Shown here piece by piece: positions 1 through 13,100 of a DNA stretch of 64,000 bases. Each line of letters starts with the position of its first letter. Position 1 is the first letter of the stretch. The notes beneath the pieces were generated by a model. It ran no database searches. It was given only the letters and a program-made list of their open reading frames with translations, and was not told where the DNA came from. Source of the DNA: Ifrita kowaldi (taxonomy: Eukaryota > Chordata > Aves > Passeriformes > Cinclosomatidae); the NCBI GenBank assembly GCA_013398055.1, contig VZRS01014168.1, forward strand, positions 124,001 through 188,000, written 5' to 3'. Position numbers and translations under genes: made by a program.

Positions 1-1075
1 TAAATACTTTCTAATACTTGCCTCTCCCTCCTTTAAGCCACAAGAATCAAAGCTAAAAGCCTATAGGCATTCACCATGCAACAAATGAGATTGTAAGTAC
101 TGATTTAAAAGGATTTTTTTTGCATTAAGAGAGCAAGAAAATAACAAAACATGCACACATCCCCATTTTTACAAGCTGTTGCTAACCTTTTCTGATTCAC
201 AGTGTTGTTATATCAGAACTACACAGGTTTTCTGTATAAATACCACATATCTCAAACTAATGAATCATATACTTGTAAGACAAATACTCTGGTTTTTACT
301 AAACAGTTCAAATAAGTGTGCGGCTTATGACAAAAGTCTGACTTGAAACTTCTCATACTGCAACTGATTTAATATACTCATTTTTCATGACAGAATTTAC
401 CACAGAGTCAAATATAATACATATCTCTTCCTCTGAGAGACACTATCAGCATGTAAATATTTAAACAGTTCATTTCTTAAACCAGCAGGAGACATCCAAA
501 AGGAAAGATAAACAACCACAGGTGGTTTTTGTGGTTTGTCTTTTTTCTAAAAAGTGAAATTGTTTCAGTTAACAACTTATTAAATATAACCTGTAACACA
601 CAGACATTTCGGAAGAAGACAAAATGACAATGAGCCTGCAATGCTGAAACCTGGATACACAGTGGCACAGAATCTGACCAATTGAACATGCAGGCACACA
701 GAGAAATAACTAACACTGGCTTGCAAATTCCCATTACCTGTACGTGGTAATATTCAGAAAACCTTCAACAAGTCCTCCTATCTTTGCCAAGCCTCAAATA
801 ATACTTTCTGCTAATTTAAAGACAAATTTCATTTTTCTAGTCTTTGCTGAGCAACTCCTCTTAAAGACACCAATTCCCTTGAAAACTCTGCAGCTACTTC
901 TAACAAGACTTCTTACCAACAAGAGCTGTTGAACCAGATCATAATTCATGCAAAACACCCAGACAATACTTCAGATTGTTCTGTGCAATTCTCCACACTT
1001 AAACCTACCCACAGATATTTCTGCATTCACTATATATAGTAAATACATAAGTGAATATATACAATATGTCCATAC
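1..1075 (-). other. NBAS intron, running off the left edge
   Basis: A+T-rich intron sequence following exon w28. I see no further NBAS exon, no transposon that I recognise and no RNA gene. Short open frames here are at chance level. Confidence 0.7.
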
Positions 1076-1199
1076 CTTCTGTAGCTGGAATTAGGTCTTT
1101 TCCTTCACCCCTTGTTTCTGTGAGTTTCCCTATCTTCAGCAACACTTCAGCAAAGCTTTGCGAAGAATTGTTCTGGTATGTTCCATAGCTGACTTCAGA
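1076..1199 (-). CDS. NBAS: NBAS exon w28, last coding exon in view
   Basis: This 124-nt exon encodes 41 residues including SEVSYGTYQNNSSQSFAEVL, LKIGKLTETRGEGKD and LIPATE, ending with one base of the next codon. Human has ESFAEVLLRTGKLAEAKNKGE. Acceptor tacttccag, donor AAG/GTATGG. The next exon lies beyond the left edge. Confidence 0.94.
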
Positions 1200-4100
1200 C
1201 TGGAAGTAAAAAGAGAACTGACACATGCACTCTACACCCTGCATTTTTATATAGATCACTTTCATCACATGCAGTTGCCTACCTCAGTTCCTGCATTTGC
1301 TTTCCTTTATTTAATTAGGGATTTTTTTCCTACTATGGCACAAAATTTCAAGTCATGCATAAAATCAAAAATCTGTATTTTTACTAGATTATAAGATCTC
1401 AACAAAAAACTGCAGAGTTCTGTAACTGTAACTTACTTCATCAACATATGGATCATCAATTAGAGACTCATAAAATGGATGACAGCCTTGTTTTTCCACA
1501 GTAGCATTTCCTCCAGGCCCACTTTTTAATGCATCTCCAAATTCTTGGCCCTGGGAAAAATAAGTATAGCTGAGCCTAGTTGTAAAAAAGCTCACAAAAA
1601 TTCTATAAACACTCTTCAGAAGAGAAACAACTGTAAATGAAAAGATCACTGAATTCAGTGCGGAGCAAGAAAGGAGTCATCTTACATAAACCCGTTCTGA
1701 ATGAAGTCCAGTATTCTTGAAAAAGGAATCATGTTCAAAAGTAGTATCAGAAAAAATAGTATCACAAACATTATACAAAATTCACTGAAACAGAGAAAGT
1801 AGAAAAGAGAAACTGAAAAGGAAAAGCTCTGAATACAAGATTACAGCATTTAAAGAGTAGGCATTACCGCGCTTTGTTCCCCAAAGTTTTGAAGTTCTAC
1901 CAAACTTCAATTAGGGTATTGGGTAGGCTTCAACTACCAAATTTCAATTGGGCCTTCTTACACTATGCTAAGAAAACAGGAGATAACAGACTAGAAAACA
2001 AGAAAACAGCTTTAGGCCCCTTCCTTCATTGGGAATTGCTTGCAAACAATCCCATGATGTCTGTAGTTCATTTATTGATTTGAGGCCTTCAATTATCAGG
2101 TCCTACAAAGGATCTGAGTTTTTATACTAATGTATCAACAAACATGTAAACATCTGGAGACACACCAGCAATCCCTTACATGCAATGGTCGCAGATAAGA
2201 CAACGATCTCTTCCACCACTGCCCATCACTGACAGCTTGCAGCATGGCTTTGGTAGTCAGAGTTGTGTTGGACAACACCTTCATGGTTTTGGATGTCGTC
2301 CAGTACAACAAATCGGTGGACTGGCCAGAGGAGACGTTGGTTTCATCCTGTGACATATCCAACACACAATGCAAGGGTTAGACTCCGGTTATAATTAGGT
2401 TAATGACTTAAAGCCGAACAAACGCATTAGAGTTCAGGCGCACTATGTTAATAACACGTTTGAATGATCACTAATTCAGGCAGCAGCTGCCAAAAATAAA
2501 CAAAAGACAAGCTAAAAGTGATTTAGGAGTTTCACTCTGAAGTAAGTGGTGTCATCAGCAGAACATTTTGTCCCTTACTCAGTTAGCACCCCTTGTTTCC
2601 ACAGACAGCACTGGTTTTAATTCCAAAGTTTATAATGGCAATGTACTACATAACTATTGAACATTTCCACTGAAATAATCGCCTCTACAAACGTGGAGAT
2701 CAAATATACTGAAATTAACTTTTGATAATTCAAGAAAGCTGATACTAGAGACAATCTTGTATTTGTACAGAGGTAGCATTAATTAAATTGAATTCCCAAC
2801 CAGGGAAATGGTAGAGATGTAAATATACACGTCTAGACCAATTCATAAAAGTATCATCAAGCTTTGAAATTCTGCAGCTGGCACAGAAAGTGCTGAAAAC
2901 AGCCAGCCTAAAAGCCTGCAAGAACTCCAACCTATTCTCAATCAAAAACCTGCTTCTGCAATACATGCGCATATATCTTTACTTAGTATGAACCCATATG
3001 TAACTCCATTCTTAAAAGTAGAGACATGTTCCATAGGGCTTTCTATACCAGTTTGCCTTGGGTAAAGCATTTAAATAATAACCAGAACATCCATGTTGTC
3101 TGATCTGTGCTATTCCAGTTCTCAAAGGTTTGTGTTAAGTGCATGCTTTATAATGTCTGCACATCAGTCATAAAGATATAATTAGCATATAAATGTAAAC
3201 ACACTGTTTTCACAACAGAAAACAAATATTTTCCTCCATACAGCAAACTTAAACAGCTATATGTTTATCCCTAACAACTCTATTAATTTCTCCATACACT
3301 GAAGTATATTGAAATAGAAAAATTCTACCTGTATAACTGCATGGGAAGTATTGGTTTACAACTTACTAACTCATGATAAAATTTCAAATATCAGAGCCAA
3401 AGGATGCCAAGTTATGCCGAAGAGAAATACACCCCACCATAACCTCAGAGAAAAAAACATATCAGCTTCAATAAGGAAGAATTTCATGTAGATAATCTTA
3501 TTTTCACTATCTATAATGTGCAGTAAATTACTGCCTCAAGCTGACCACTGTAGTAGCAGGTTCATCTTAAGTCCTTCAGCATTTTCTTTCATCTTTTCTG
3601 AAATCATATTGTACATTTCACAGATACACCACTAATGAACCAACTGGCTAAACTAGGAATTTCAGATCTTGCTTCACCAAATGAAGAAAGTGCATGCCAA
3701 GTACAACCTGTCAAAATTTTTGATGCTCTGAAAAATTAAAATCTGTTGAAAATCCTAGGTCTGGTGGCTTGGGGGAAGAATTTCTTGTTCGTGTATTTTT
3801 TACATAAACCACTCTAAGTACTTAGTAAGAAGCACTACTTTTAGTAATTAGAAGAATTACTTTTTGTAATTTATTTTAAAGGTTATATATGGAACACTAA
3901 TTCCTCTCTGCCACCATTTTCAAGCAGATGCTGCAGGAGACCTAACTGATTTTTCATGGAGGAAAAATAAACCAAAATTAAACGAAATCAAACCAAAACC
4001 AGAAAAGAAATTCCACACAAGTTCTCAACTGCATTTGAGCAAAACATTTTTTTAAATACACCTCCTTCAGCAGTGTGAAAACTAATGAGCTAACTTGTAT

Positions 4101-7100
4101 GCAGGTGTGAATGCTTATGGCACTACTGCTATCAGATAAACTCTATTGATTTTTCTTTAAAAAGGATTTCAACTCTTACAAGTAGTAACAGATTCTTCAG
4201 CACAAATAGAAATTCTGTCTTCTGAAAAGCCATTCTACTTGGAGCAGCAACATTTCCAGGTGGCAACTTTTTGCTATCCCGAATCAATCTCTCAAAAAAG
4301 AAGTTATTTCTTAAATAAGGGTGGCGATCTCATCTCAAGAAACAACTTTTATTGTATCTTTTAATTGTATCTTCAGGGAGAAGTTTTATTTTAGGGGTTC
4401 TGAGGGGTGTTTGGGGGAAATTATTTTCTATTATTTCTTCCTGACATCCTTTATAAAGTAAGCACTTCTGATCAAAATAATAATAGCAACAACAACTTAT
4501 TAAATAGCAGCCAAATTAGCAGATTAAAAATCTGCTTTAATCCAAACGTATAAAAAAAAAGACAACCAACAAATTCTGAGTTAACAAATTACTCAAAAAT
4601 AACAGCTAAAATATTTATATATATATACCACACATTTATATACATACACCTTTGCTCATACATACACATATGTAATTTCTAACAGTCTAACGCGAGGACA
4701 TATAACAAAGCCAATTGTTTTTTAGATAAGCCATACAAGAGACAGTTATAAATTAGAACACCTGCAGCATGGATTTTAGGACTGTTTTTGGTCTTTAATG
4801 ACAATCAGTCAAGGTGCAAGGATTAAAACATGCAAAACCCATACACTTTATATGTTAAGAATAATAATGTATCAAGATCATGAAGGAAATGAAATGAGGC
4901 AGAACAGAGTATGTTCAAAAACAGAGCATCATGCATTAGGTTTTCCTTCTCCCTTTTTTGGTACTTCCATTGCCAAACAGGAATTTAAAATAGTCTCTTT
5001 AACATAAGTATTCATGGAGAGTCTACATTCATGTTTTGTGCCTTGACGGGTTTTATACTGGGGATTTTTTTTTTTTTTCAATGTCTGTTACAGCTATGAA
5101 CCAGTCTAAGTGAAAGCTCCAGTCCTGCAATGATAAACCAGACCCTAAATGAGAGACTATGGAAAAGATTCAGCTCAAGATGACAACACTAATATTCAGG
5201 AGCCACTGAATTTCCAGGCTCTTATTAGGGCCACAACATCACTGGTAACAAAGAAGTAACCCAGCCTTAAGCAGACACAATGCATTTGATTCAGCTGCTG
5301 GAACACAGGCTTTGATGACTGCCTGAGATATACAGCAGTAATTAAGACATCTGCTTAACACCTGCCAATCTGACAGAAAACTAGACACTTTGGGGCAGCA
5401 GCTAAAGGACAAGAGGACAACTAATCATGATTCTCTAATCGTTTCTAACCAGCTGTGATAAAAATGTGTGACCTACCAATTTAATATAAACAAATGTTCT
5501 AAGAGATCCTGTCTTTTCCCAGATCCAGTGCTTGGGAAAAGTGGAAAAACAAAGAAGACACTAATGCTCTGTTAATCACAAATTTTCTTTTCCTTAAGAA
5601 GCCTTTAAGAAAATCATCTTATAATTTGAACATATTCTCCTCTAGAAATTACATCTGCTTTTCTATCAAGAGTTCATTTTCAAGAAAATTGAAACTTAAT
5701 TTCTCTTGGGTTTGATGTGCCACTTTACAGTAATTACACTTTCATATTCAGATATGTAAAAAATAATGATTTATAACAGACATAAACACATTTTAAGTAC
5801 TATGCAGATTTAACAAAGTCAGAGCCGACTTACAAGGAAACTGATGAATGTTGTTTCTACTGCTTATACACAACACAGCATCTTATGACTAAGCATTTTA
5901 TTTGAATTTAACAGTTTTACCAATAATATTCTGAAGGGCTTTTCACTAATCAAGAGTTTAATCTTCACACTGAGATATTCTGCTTGAGAAGCAGATGATT
6001 AGTTGTTTAGGCATTTGTAGCACACACAAGTGAAGAGGATGAGGGTTGGTGAAACTTAACATTTTGCTTAAAAACAATCTGGTATGTTGGAATCATCATA
6101 GCTTCCAAAGGATAACTTCTCAAATGGATGCCATGAGTTCAAACAACACTGACAAGCTGACACAAAGCTTGTGCAAATGCATTAGCTCCTATAAAATAAT
6201 GATGTGCATCTTTATCACAGCATTCATGAATTTCTTTCAGAGTAGGACCACCAAAAACTTGGAAAAAAGTTATGCTGAAGTCAACATGAGAGCAATATTA
6301 AATAAACCATTTCTATGCAGTCTATGTATATATGCAGCCAGCTGCCATCAAGATTTCTGCAAGTTTAGGGGAAAAGATTTGGAGGAAAAACTGAAAAAAA
6401 ATGAAATCAGTTTAGAAATTTCTAGGGAAGAGTTCATCAAGAGAAAGGTAATGAAAAAGTATGACCAGCTGGTGATGTTGGTTGACATAAAGGAAGAAAT
6501 GGTAGTGGAGACTAATGATTCAACGCTAGACAAAAGTAAAAGGGATGGAAAAAGGCCACTAAAGGTTTGAAAAGCAAAACTGACATACTTACAGATAGGT
6601 ATTTTGAATGCAACAGAAAAAGGGATGCCCAAACACATGTATGCCAGAACTCAATCAAGTCAAGATAAGAAAACTTACACTTAGAGCACCAATTTGAGAA
6701 GGTATCAAAAACTAAAAAAGAACAACATTTATCAACTCCGTGAAAAAAAGATTCTGTAAGTTAATCAGGATGTAAGTGAAAATGAAAGGAGTACAATAAA
6801 GGGGAGAAAAATCTTATAGTTTGTTTTTTTTCTTTAAAGAAACTAAAATTCTGTGCAACACAATGAAGGTGAAGCACAAGGAATTAGATAAAGTGTAACT
6901 ATGGGGATTGTAGTTATGGGATTCATTGAAGTCAGAGAAACTGAATTATTGAATATATTGCTTTTCTAACATTGCAAATGTCTGTAACAAAGGAAGAGTT
7001 ATACAGTGAGTAAATTTTTGGCTATGTTTCCTGTATCATTCCAAGAAATGAAAGAAGCTATATTAGGTCAACTGGGAGAGAACAAAAAGAAAGAATTAGC

Positions 7101-10100
7101 AAATATGCAGAACTTCATTTCTCACTGTAGCAGTCTGAAACTCAACATGCCAAGGAGCTGTATTAAACAAAGAAAATAACCTCAATGCAGCAACACACAA
7201 ACTTGCCAGGTCAGTTGTCTGCCTACTTCCAATTCTAAAGAGAAAATCAACCACAACTAAGGGTGGGGGGGAGAATGAAAGCTATATTGGAGAAATTTTT
7301 GAATGTCCATTCTCCAGCATAATGAAAATTTCTTCCAATATCCAAACTGAAATGATAGCAAAGTTAATTAATGAGTTTACTCAACTCTGATAAACCTTTG
7401 AATAAATTCCTGAAACATTTATATGCATGTCTAATTGTTCTGCCACAATGTAGTACTACAGCACATGAAAGGTGATGCATGACAAATTTTTATAGACATT
7501 ACAATATTGTAAACACATGCATCCACACCCATATCAGTTTTATTAACATCTACTTAATAACCTTCTGCTCAGAGAGATGCATCTACGGATTTCCAGAAAA
7601 CAAAAAGCATTTGTGCCAGTGAAAATGGACCTGTTCTTCATATTGATGATTCTGGCAGACATGTAAAATGTGTCCTTTGAGTATTGCTTACAGTGCTTTT
7701 TTACCTTCCAGCCATTTATTTTATACATATGCAAACACATATATGTACATGTGTATGTGTTGTATATGCATGTGTATATACAAGTATGTATACATACATA
7801 TACACACATATATATTTATACACACACATATACACGTACATACACAAAAACCATACACAAAATATAGACATATTTTCCAAGGAATATATGGAACTCACAT
7901 ACCCTTCTCAAAAAGCCACCCTATGTAACATGAACCTTCTCTTTCTTTCTCTCTTTCCCTTTCCTTCTCTCTCCCACTCCTTTTTCCTCTCTCCTTTCCT
8001 GTATTTCTTTAAGGTTTTTGCCCCCCTCTCCCCACCCCTAGATCTATTTATCACCTACTCAACTAAACAAAAAACAGAGAAAAGAATAAATTAAATCTAG
8101 AATTTTCCACTTCGAAGAGTGTGAAAAACACATTCCTTTTTTCATAAATAGGTAAATAATTACATCTTCTCTAAAGAGAGAAAAGTATTTGTAATTGTAC
8201 ATGTACAGATGTAAAATATTAGACATAAAAAGCAGAAAGAGTAATAGAAGACTTGTTTCCTTTTGTCCTGCCTGTGGAATACTCCATGTTCCTTCTGACC
8301 TTACACAAAAAATAATTTCACGTTCAATATATGAACATTATAAAATGACAAGTCATAAACTTCATGATGCACAGAACTAAGGGGAAAATAAGTTTAATTC
8401 AAAACATTTTTCAATTAAACATGTATTTCAGGTTTATTTTCATATGTTTTGTTTTGCAATTGGGGCAGATTTAAAAAAAAAGGCAAACCAATATAAATGA
8501 CTATTTTAATGTAAGCTTTGTTGCACTTTTCCTGCCTCGGGGTTTGTATTTTTTTTAAGTGGTGCTAAGACTGTGTAGAAAGAAGCAACTAGAGATCAGA
8601 ACAAAGTATAAATACATAAGCAAAACTCTAAACTTAAAACAATCTAACAACAGAAAGGAGTATATGCCTAATGTTGTCTATTTTATCTAGTAAGCAGACA
8701 GATGCTGCTAAAAACTCGAATTTGATTCTTCAGGCTAATGTAGAACAAAGTCATTACTACTTTTAACATTCACATTAAAACTTACCTCTGTATCCTTACT
8801 GATCAATGAAGAAGGCCCAGAGATATTTACACTCTCACCTCCTTCAGAAGGAAGAAACTGGTAATTCACAGCCTGAAGAAGAATCTACAAACACGAAATA
8901 AATATTAGCTTTTACCAGTCATATAAGCAAATGTAAGAATTATGACTGATCTCATAGGAAACCCAAGAAACTCTGACGTAAAGGCTTCCATGATAGAAAA
9001 ACAAGAGCGCAGGAAAAGATGCAAAGTAGAAAACACATCATCTCTTACATCCTCTCACTGTTGTAGTCACTAGACAAAATGCCTTCCCTTCCCCATGATT
9101 TTTGTGCAATATTTTTCACATAATCTAAGATTTTTTTTCCCAATTTTATGTACCATGCTGTAAGATGTAGGCTACAGACCAGTCACTAAAACATCCATTA
9201 TCTGAACCGGGACTCTGAGGCACTGGGCAACTCCACAAAGGCAAGTGTGCCACAGGACAGTGCTTTTGTGAGCAGAAGTTCTCACAGAAGTTCTGCACAG
9301 AACCTCCACCTTCACATCTTCACATGTTGCCTGTATTCTCACAGGCATTGCTATTCTCAAGATGCTTTAAGGAAAATGCCACACACTTGCAGCTGCCTTA
9401 ATCAGACTGCACATGTGCTGTAGCTGTGGCTCCCTCCTCCCCCATTCCTACATTCTGTGTCCAAAGACTTCTAAGATGTTTCTATTACACAATTACAAAT
9501 CTAAGAACATCGTGAACTCTTAGGCAACTAAGACAATTATGAACTCAAGTCATAGTATTTAGGCCAAGCCACAATTACAGTGACAGAAATTTAACATTTT
9601 GACAACCTAAATTACTGCCCTTCAGTTTCAAATACAACTTTTGCTATGTCACCTTGACATAAGTTGTATTTAAATGCCACAATTACGTGTTCTCATGTAT
9701 ATACTGCGATCAGCTCAACAGCTAAAACGTGATTCTATGGAGTCAGTCATTGCAGAGTTAATAAAGATTGCTCAGACATAAAACCTGTTGTAGTTGTTAA
9801 AACCATTACAGCATTGAAATCAGTGAGAAAATAATTTCATTGCATATTGGGTAAAGATCACAAAAATCACAGAATGAACTTTTAATAGACATTTATGTGG
9901 GCATTTAATGAAATTGCATTAAAAAGTATAAATACCTAGAAAATACTGTAAAATTTTATCAACTACATTTGCAAATAGAATGTTTAAATTAGGCAATCAA
10001 TAAAGAAATTAAAAGTACTAAAGACAGAAAACACCACTTCTGCTTGAGAAACCCACAAAACTGCTTAGAAAGAGACTTCATTTGCTGAAATATGACAGTG

Positions 10101-13100
10101 AAAGTAGAGAAGTAGAGCAGAACAAATATAAATACATTTGAAGGGTTAGAACCTAAGGGAACAAACTTGAAAATGAGCCAAAGTGCCCTTTACTTTGGTA
10201 AGCACTGAACTTTCATGGAAGAAGCTCCAGAAAGAGGTACCTGGATTTGCAACGAGCGGCTCGCGGCCAGCAGCGCCTGTATGGCACTGGGGGGACAGTG
10301 TATCAGAGCAAAGGCCAGGAGCTCCCGGCGCATCCCCAGGTCCTGGTAGCCTTCAGACTGCCCAAGCTGACTGCACACTTCCCAGCTTTTAGAATAACCT
10401 ACAGGGGAACACAAAACACACTTCCTGTGACAAGTGAAAGGAGATGCTGCCTACTTCTTATCAGATGAGATAAAGGAGGGCATGTGGCATTCTCGTCAAG
10501 ACTTAACATCCCCTGAAAAAGGAACCATAAAGGCTCCATAAAACAGAGACAACTGTCTAAAGCTCCACTTTAGACTGACTGAATACATAAAAGACTAATT
10601 TGTATCATATTGTAGATAACAATATATTAGGCATCTCTAACCTTACATCCTGTATTTTTACGTATTACAATAAGAAAATCATCATTTATTTCAGAGCACG
10701 ATACTGAATACCTTACTGAAGTGGCTGTAAAATACAAAGTCTAAAACATATCACTTGATATATTAAAAAAATCTTAATTCATCTTGCATTTTCCCCCCCT
10801 CATTCTCAAAGTAGAGAAAAAGAGACAAAGAAACAAATCCCATCTTCCTTAGTAACTTGACATATGCATTTCATTTACCTCCACTCATACTGTCACATAC
10901 ACAAATTATACAAATACCACAAACATCTTAAGAGTTATGACAGAAAGGTAGACTTCTAAAAGACCTGCACCTCCTGCTAGCTGCAGTCACGTAGTTTTAC
11001 CTGTTTGAGAGGGACACAGTGTAGAAAGAGGTAGAAATTGTGGTTCCCAGGGCCATACAGAAAAGCTCCCTGAGGCTACACAACCAATAATTCAGTACAC
11101 ACTTATTCCATGCAGTATTTGCTGTATGCGTCTCTATTCCATGTCTGCACTTCCACTAATGAGATGTAACTGCTATTTTAATGAAATGGTCCAATCTGAA
11201 GTACCACATCTCACAGTAAGACAAGAGTCAGAACTCAAGTTTCCACCACCATCACCTCAAGCAACCCCTGTTTATTCACTTCACCTGTGTCCATGAGCTC
11301 CTGGCAATGCATACTAGCTGCTTTGTAGTCCTGGAAACTGAGAGCCTGCTCCACTAAAAGGATTAAAACTTGACCTTTTCTCTCCATCTGATCATCTCCT
11401 GTAAAAAAAATTCAGACATTTTATTAGTTAATTGGAATTAATGGTCACCTTAAGCTTGCTACTTTATTTCTTAAGAATTAACTACATACCACAACATGAA
11501 AAGCCCCTCTTGAACCTGAAACAGAAATAAAATTCTCTGCTTTTTCCTGAAGGAAACAGTAAAAGGAGCTATGTATTTTAAAAAAACATTGGCACCATAG
11601 CTTGCTAAAAAAAACCCCAAAAACAATTAGCATGTTTTGTAAAGGTTAAAAAAAAATTTTGAAAATTGTATTTACGTGATCGCCAAAGCATAGACCAAAA
11701 CTGATATTTAAGCTAAGTGACATATAAATCAAAATCCTGATATTGAAAAAAATAAAGTCTATGTACTGTAATAGAAGGAAAAAAATTGAACTTTTTTTTT
11801 TCTTATAATATACAAAGATTCATATTAAACTGCCACTTCATAGCTCCAAATAATTCATGAGACGCAGAAAACATAAGCATTTAAAAATCCCTAACTTCAT
11901 AATTTGAGTGAGTAGAACTGAAACTAATTTTTCCACATCATACATCCATGTCAGTCACCAGATCTTCTGGACAGTGCCTCTTCCACTAGTTATGAATCAA
12001 ATCGTACAGTTTAGATACTATTGAAGCCTTCTGACTGAAGTTTCATCAAGGATCTTTGTAGAAAAACATCCTAACCTCAATTTTAATACATCAGCATTCA
12101 CAGATGAAAATCTAATGAGACAGCTCATTCCTTCTGAAAGCCAGTTAAAGTCAATACAAATAACATTTATACCTGTCACCCTTCACTACTCATCTGTATT
12201 TTTTTAAAAGCTTTTTTAAATTTAGAGTGAACAATTTGCTGGCAATAGTTTGTCCAGTCTTGTGCTCAAAATACTATGTACATCCATGCACTGTTTGAGA
12301 AGGTGACAAAATACACACAGGAAAAATAATCTATTAATTTTAATTTAGGAAAGAATTTTTAGAGTGAAAATGAGTGGATTTTTTAAATGCAAGCTTCTTG
12401 GTTGTGCTTCTCCTCTATTATTAAAAGCAATTTTATGCAGTCAGCGTTGTTACAGCCATTTGAAAAGGGCACTGGTTTATGAAACTGTATTACTACAACT
12501 TGTGAAATGCAAATATTTCAGAAGGTTAAACGGATCCAGTTTCAAAAACCATTTAAACAGTACATGTTCTTCAATTGTATAGCTGTTATTTTTAACTCTA
12601 CTTTGCAGATCCATCACCACAGATGAAGCAAATTTCTTTTTAAAGCTTTCTCAAAGTTAAGTTGTAGCAGTTGCACTACAATGACATTCAGGCAAGTGAA
12701 GTTACCCTAATTACTAAACTCAATCAAGCCTCCCCTAATCCCAGCACATCACAACTAACTCAGCTGGGAGAACAGGTTGGCTTCCCATCATTTTATCTTT
12801 CGGCCCCCTGCTCAATGTACTGCCAGCACACGATGTTGCAAATTAGTCACATTCAAGGCTCTCCTGTTGCAAAATTTTGCCCTCTGGAACCTGGAAACCT
12901 CTCATTTGGGCAAAAGCAATTACAGATGACAAAGAGGTGCTTCTATCCTCACAAGCTAAATGTGAACTGCCATTTCTCTAAGTGAGGGACACATACTTGC
13001 CACTCATCTGATGCCCACCTTACCCTGACAGCTTGACTTCTTACAGAGAGATCTGACTAAGTAGCAGACACAAAGAAAAGTCAAGAGAAACAATCAAACT

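Larger units (their letters stand above)
2348..8785 (-). other. NBAS intron between w25 and w26
   Basis: 6.4-kb intron. It holds the 174-codon frame at 6046-6570, an AT/AC microsatellite at about 7725-7865 and a pyrimidine-rich tract at about 7935-8035, listed separately. The rest is unremarkable A+T-rich sequence. Confidence 0.88.

Noticed and set aside
7543..8094. Several overlapping Tyr/His/Thr-rich frames
   Set aside because: Translations of the AT/AC microsatellite and pyrimidine tract in multiple frames.
10183..10468. Frames on the + strand and an extended minus frame around exon w24
   Set aside because: By-products of the G+C-rich NBAS exon w24; only the minus-strand exon frame matches a protein.
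12660..12990. 104-codon frame and slightly G+C-richer patch
   Set aside because: No recognisable domain; its length is within chance expectation.
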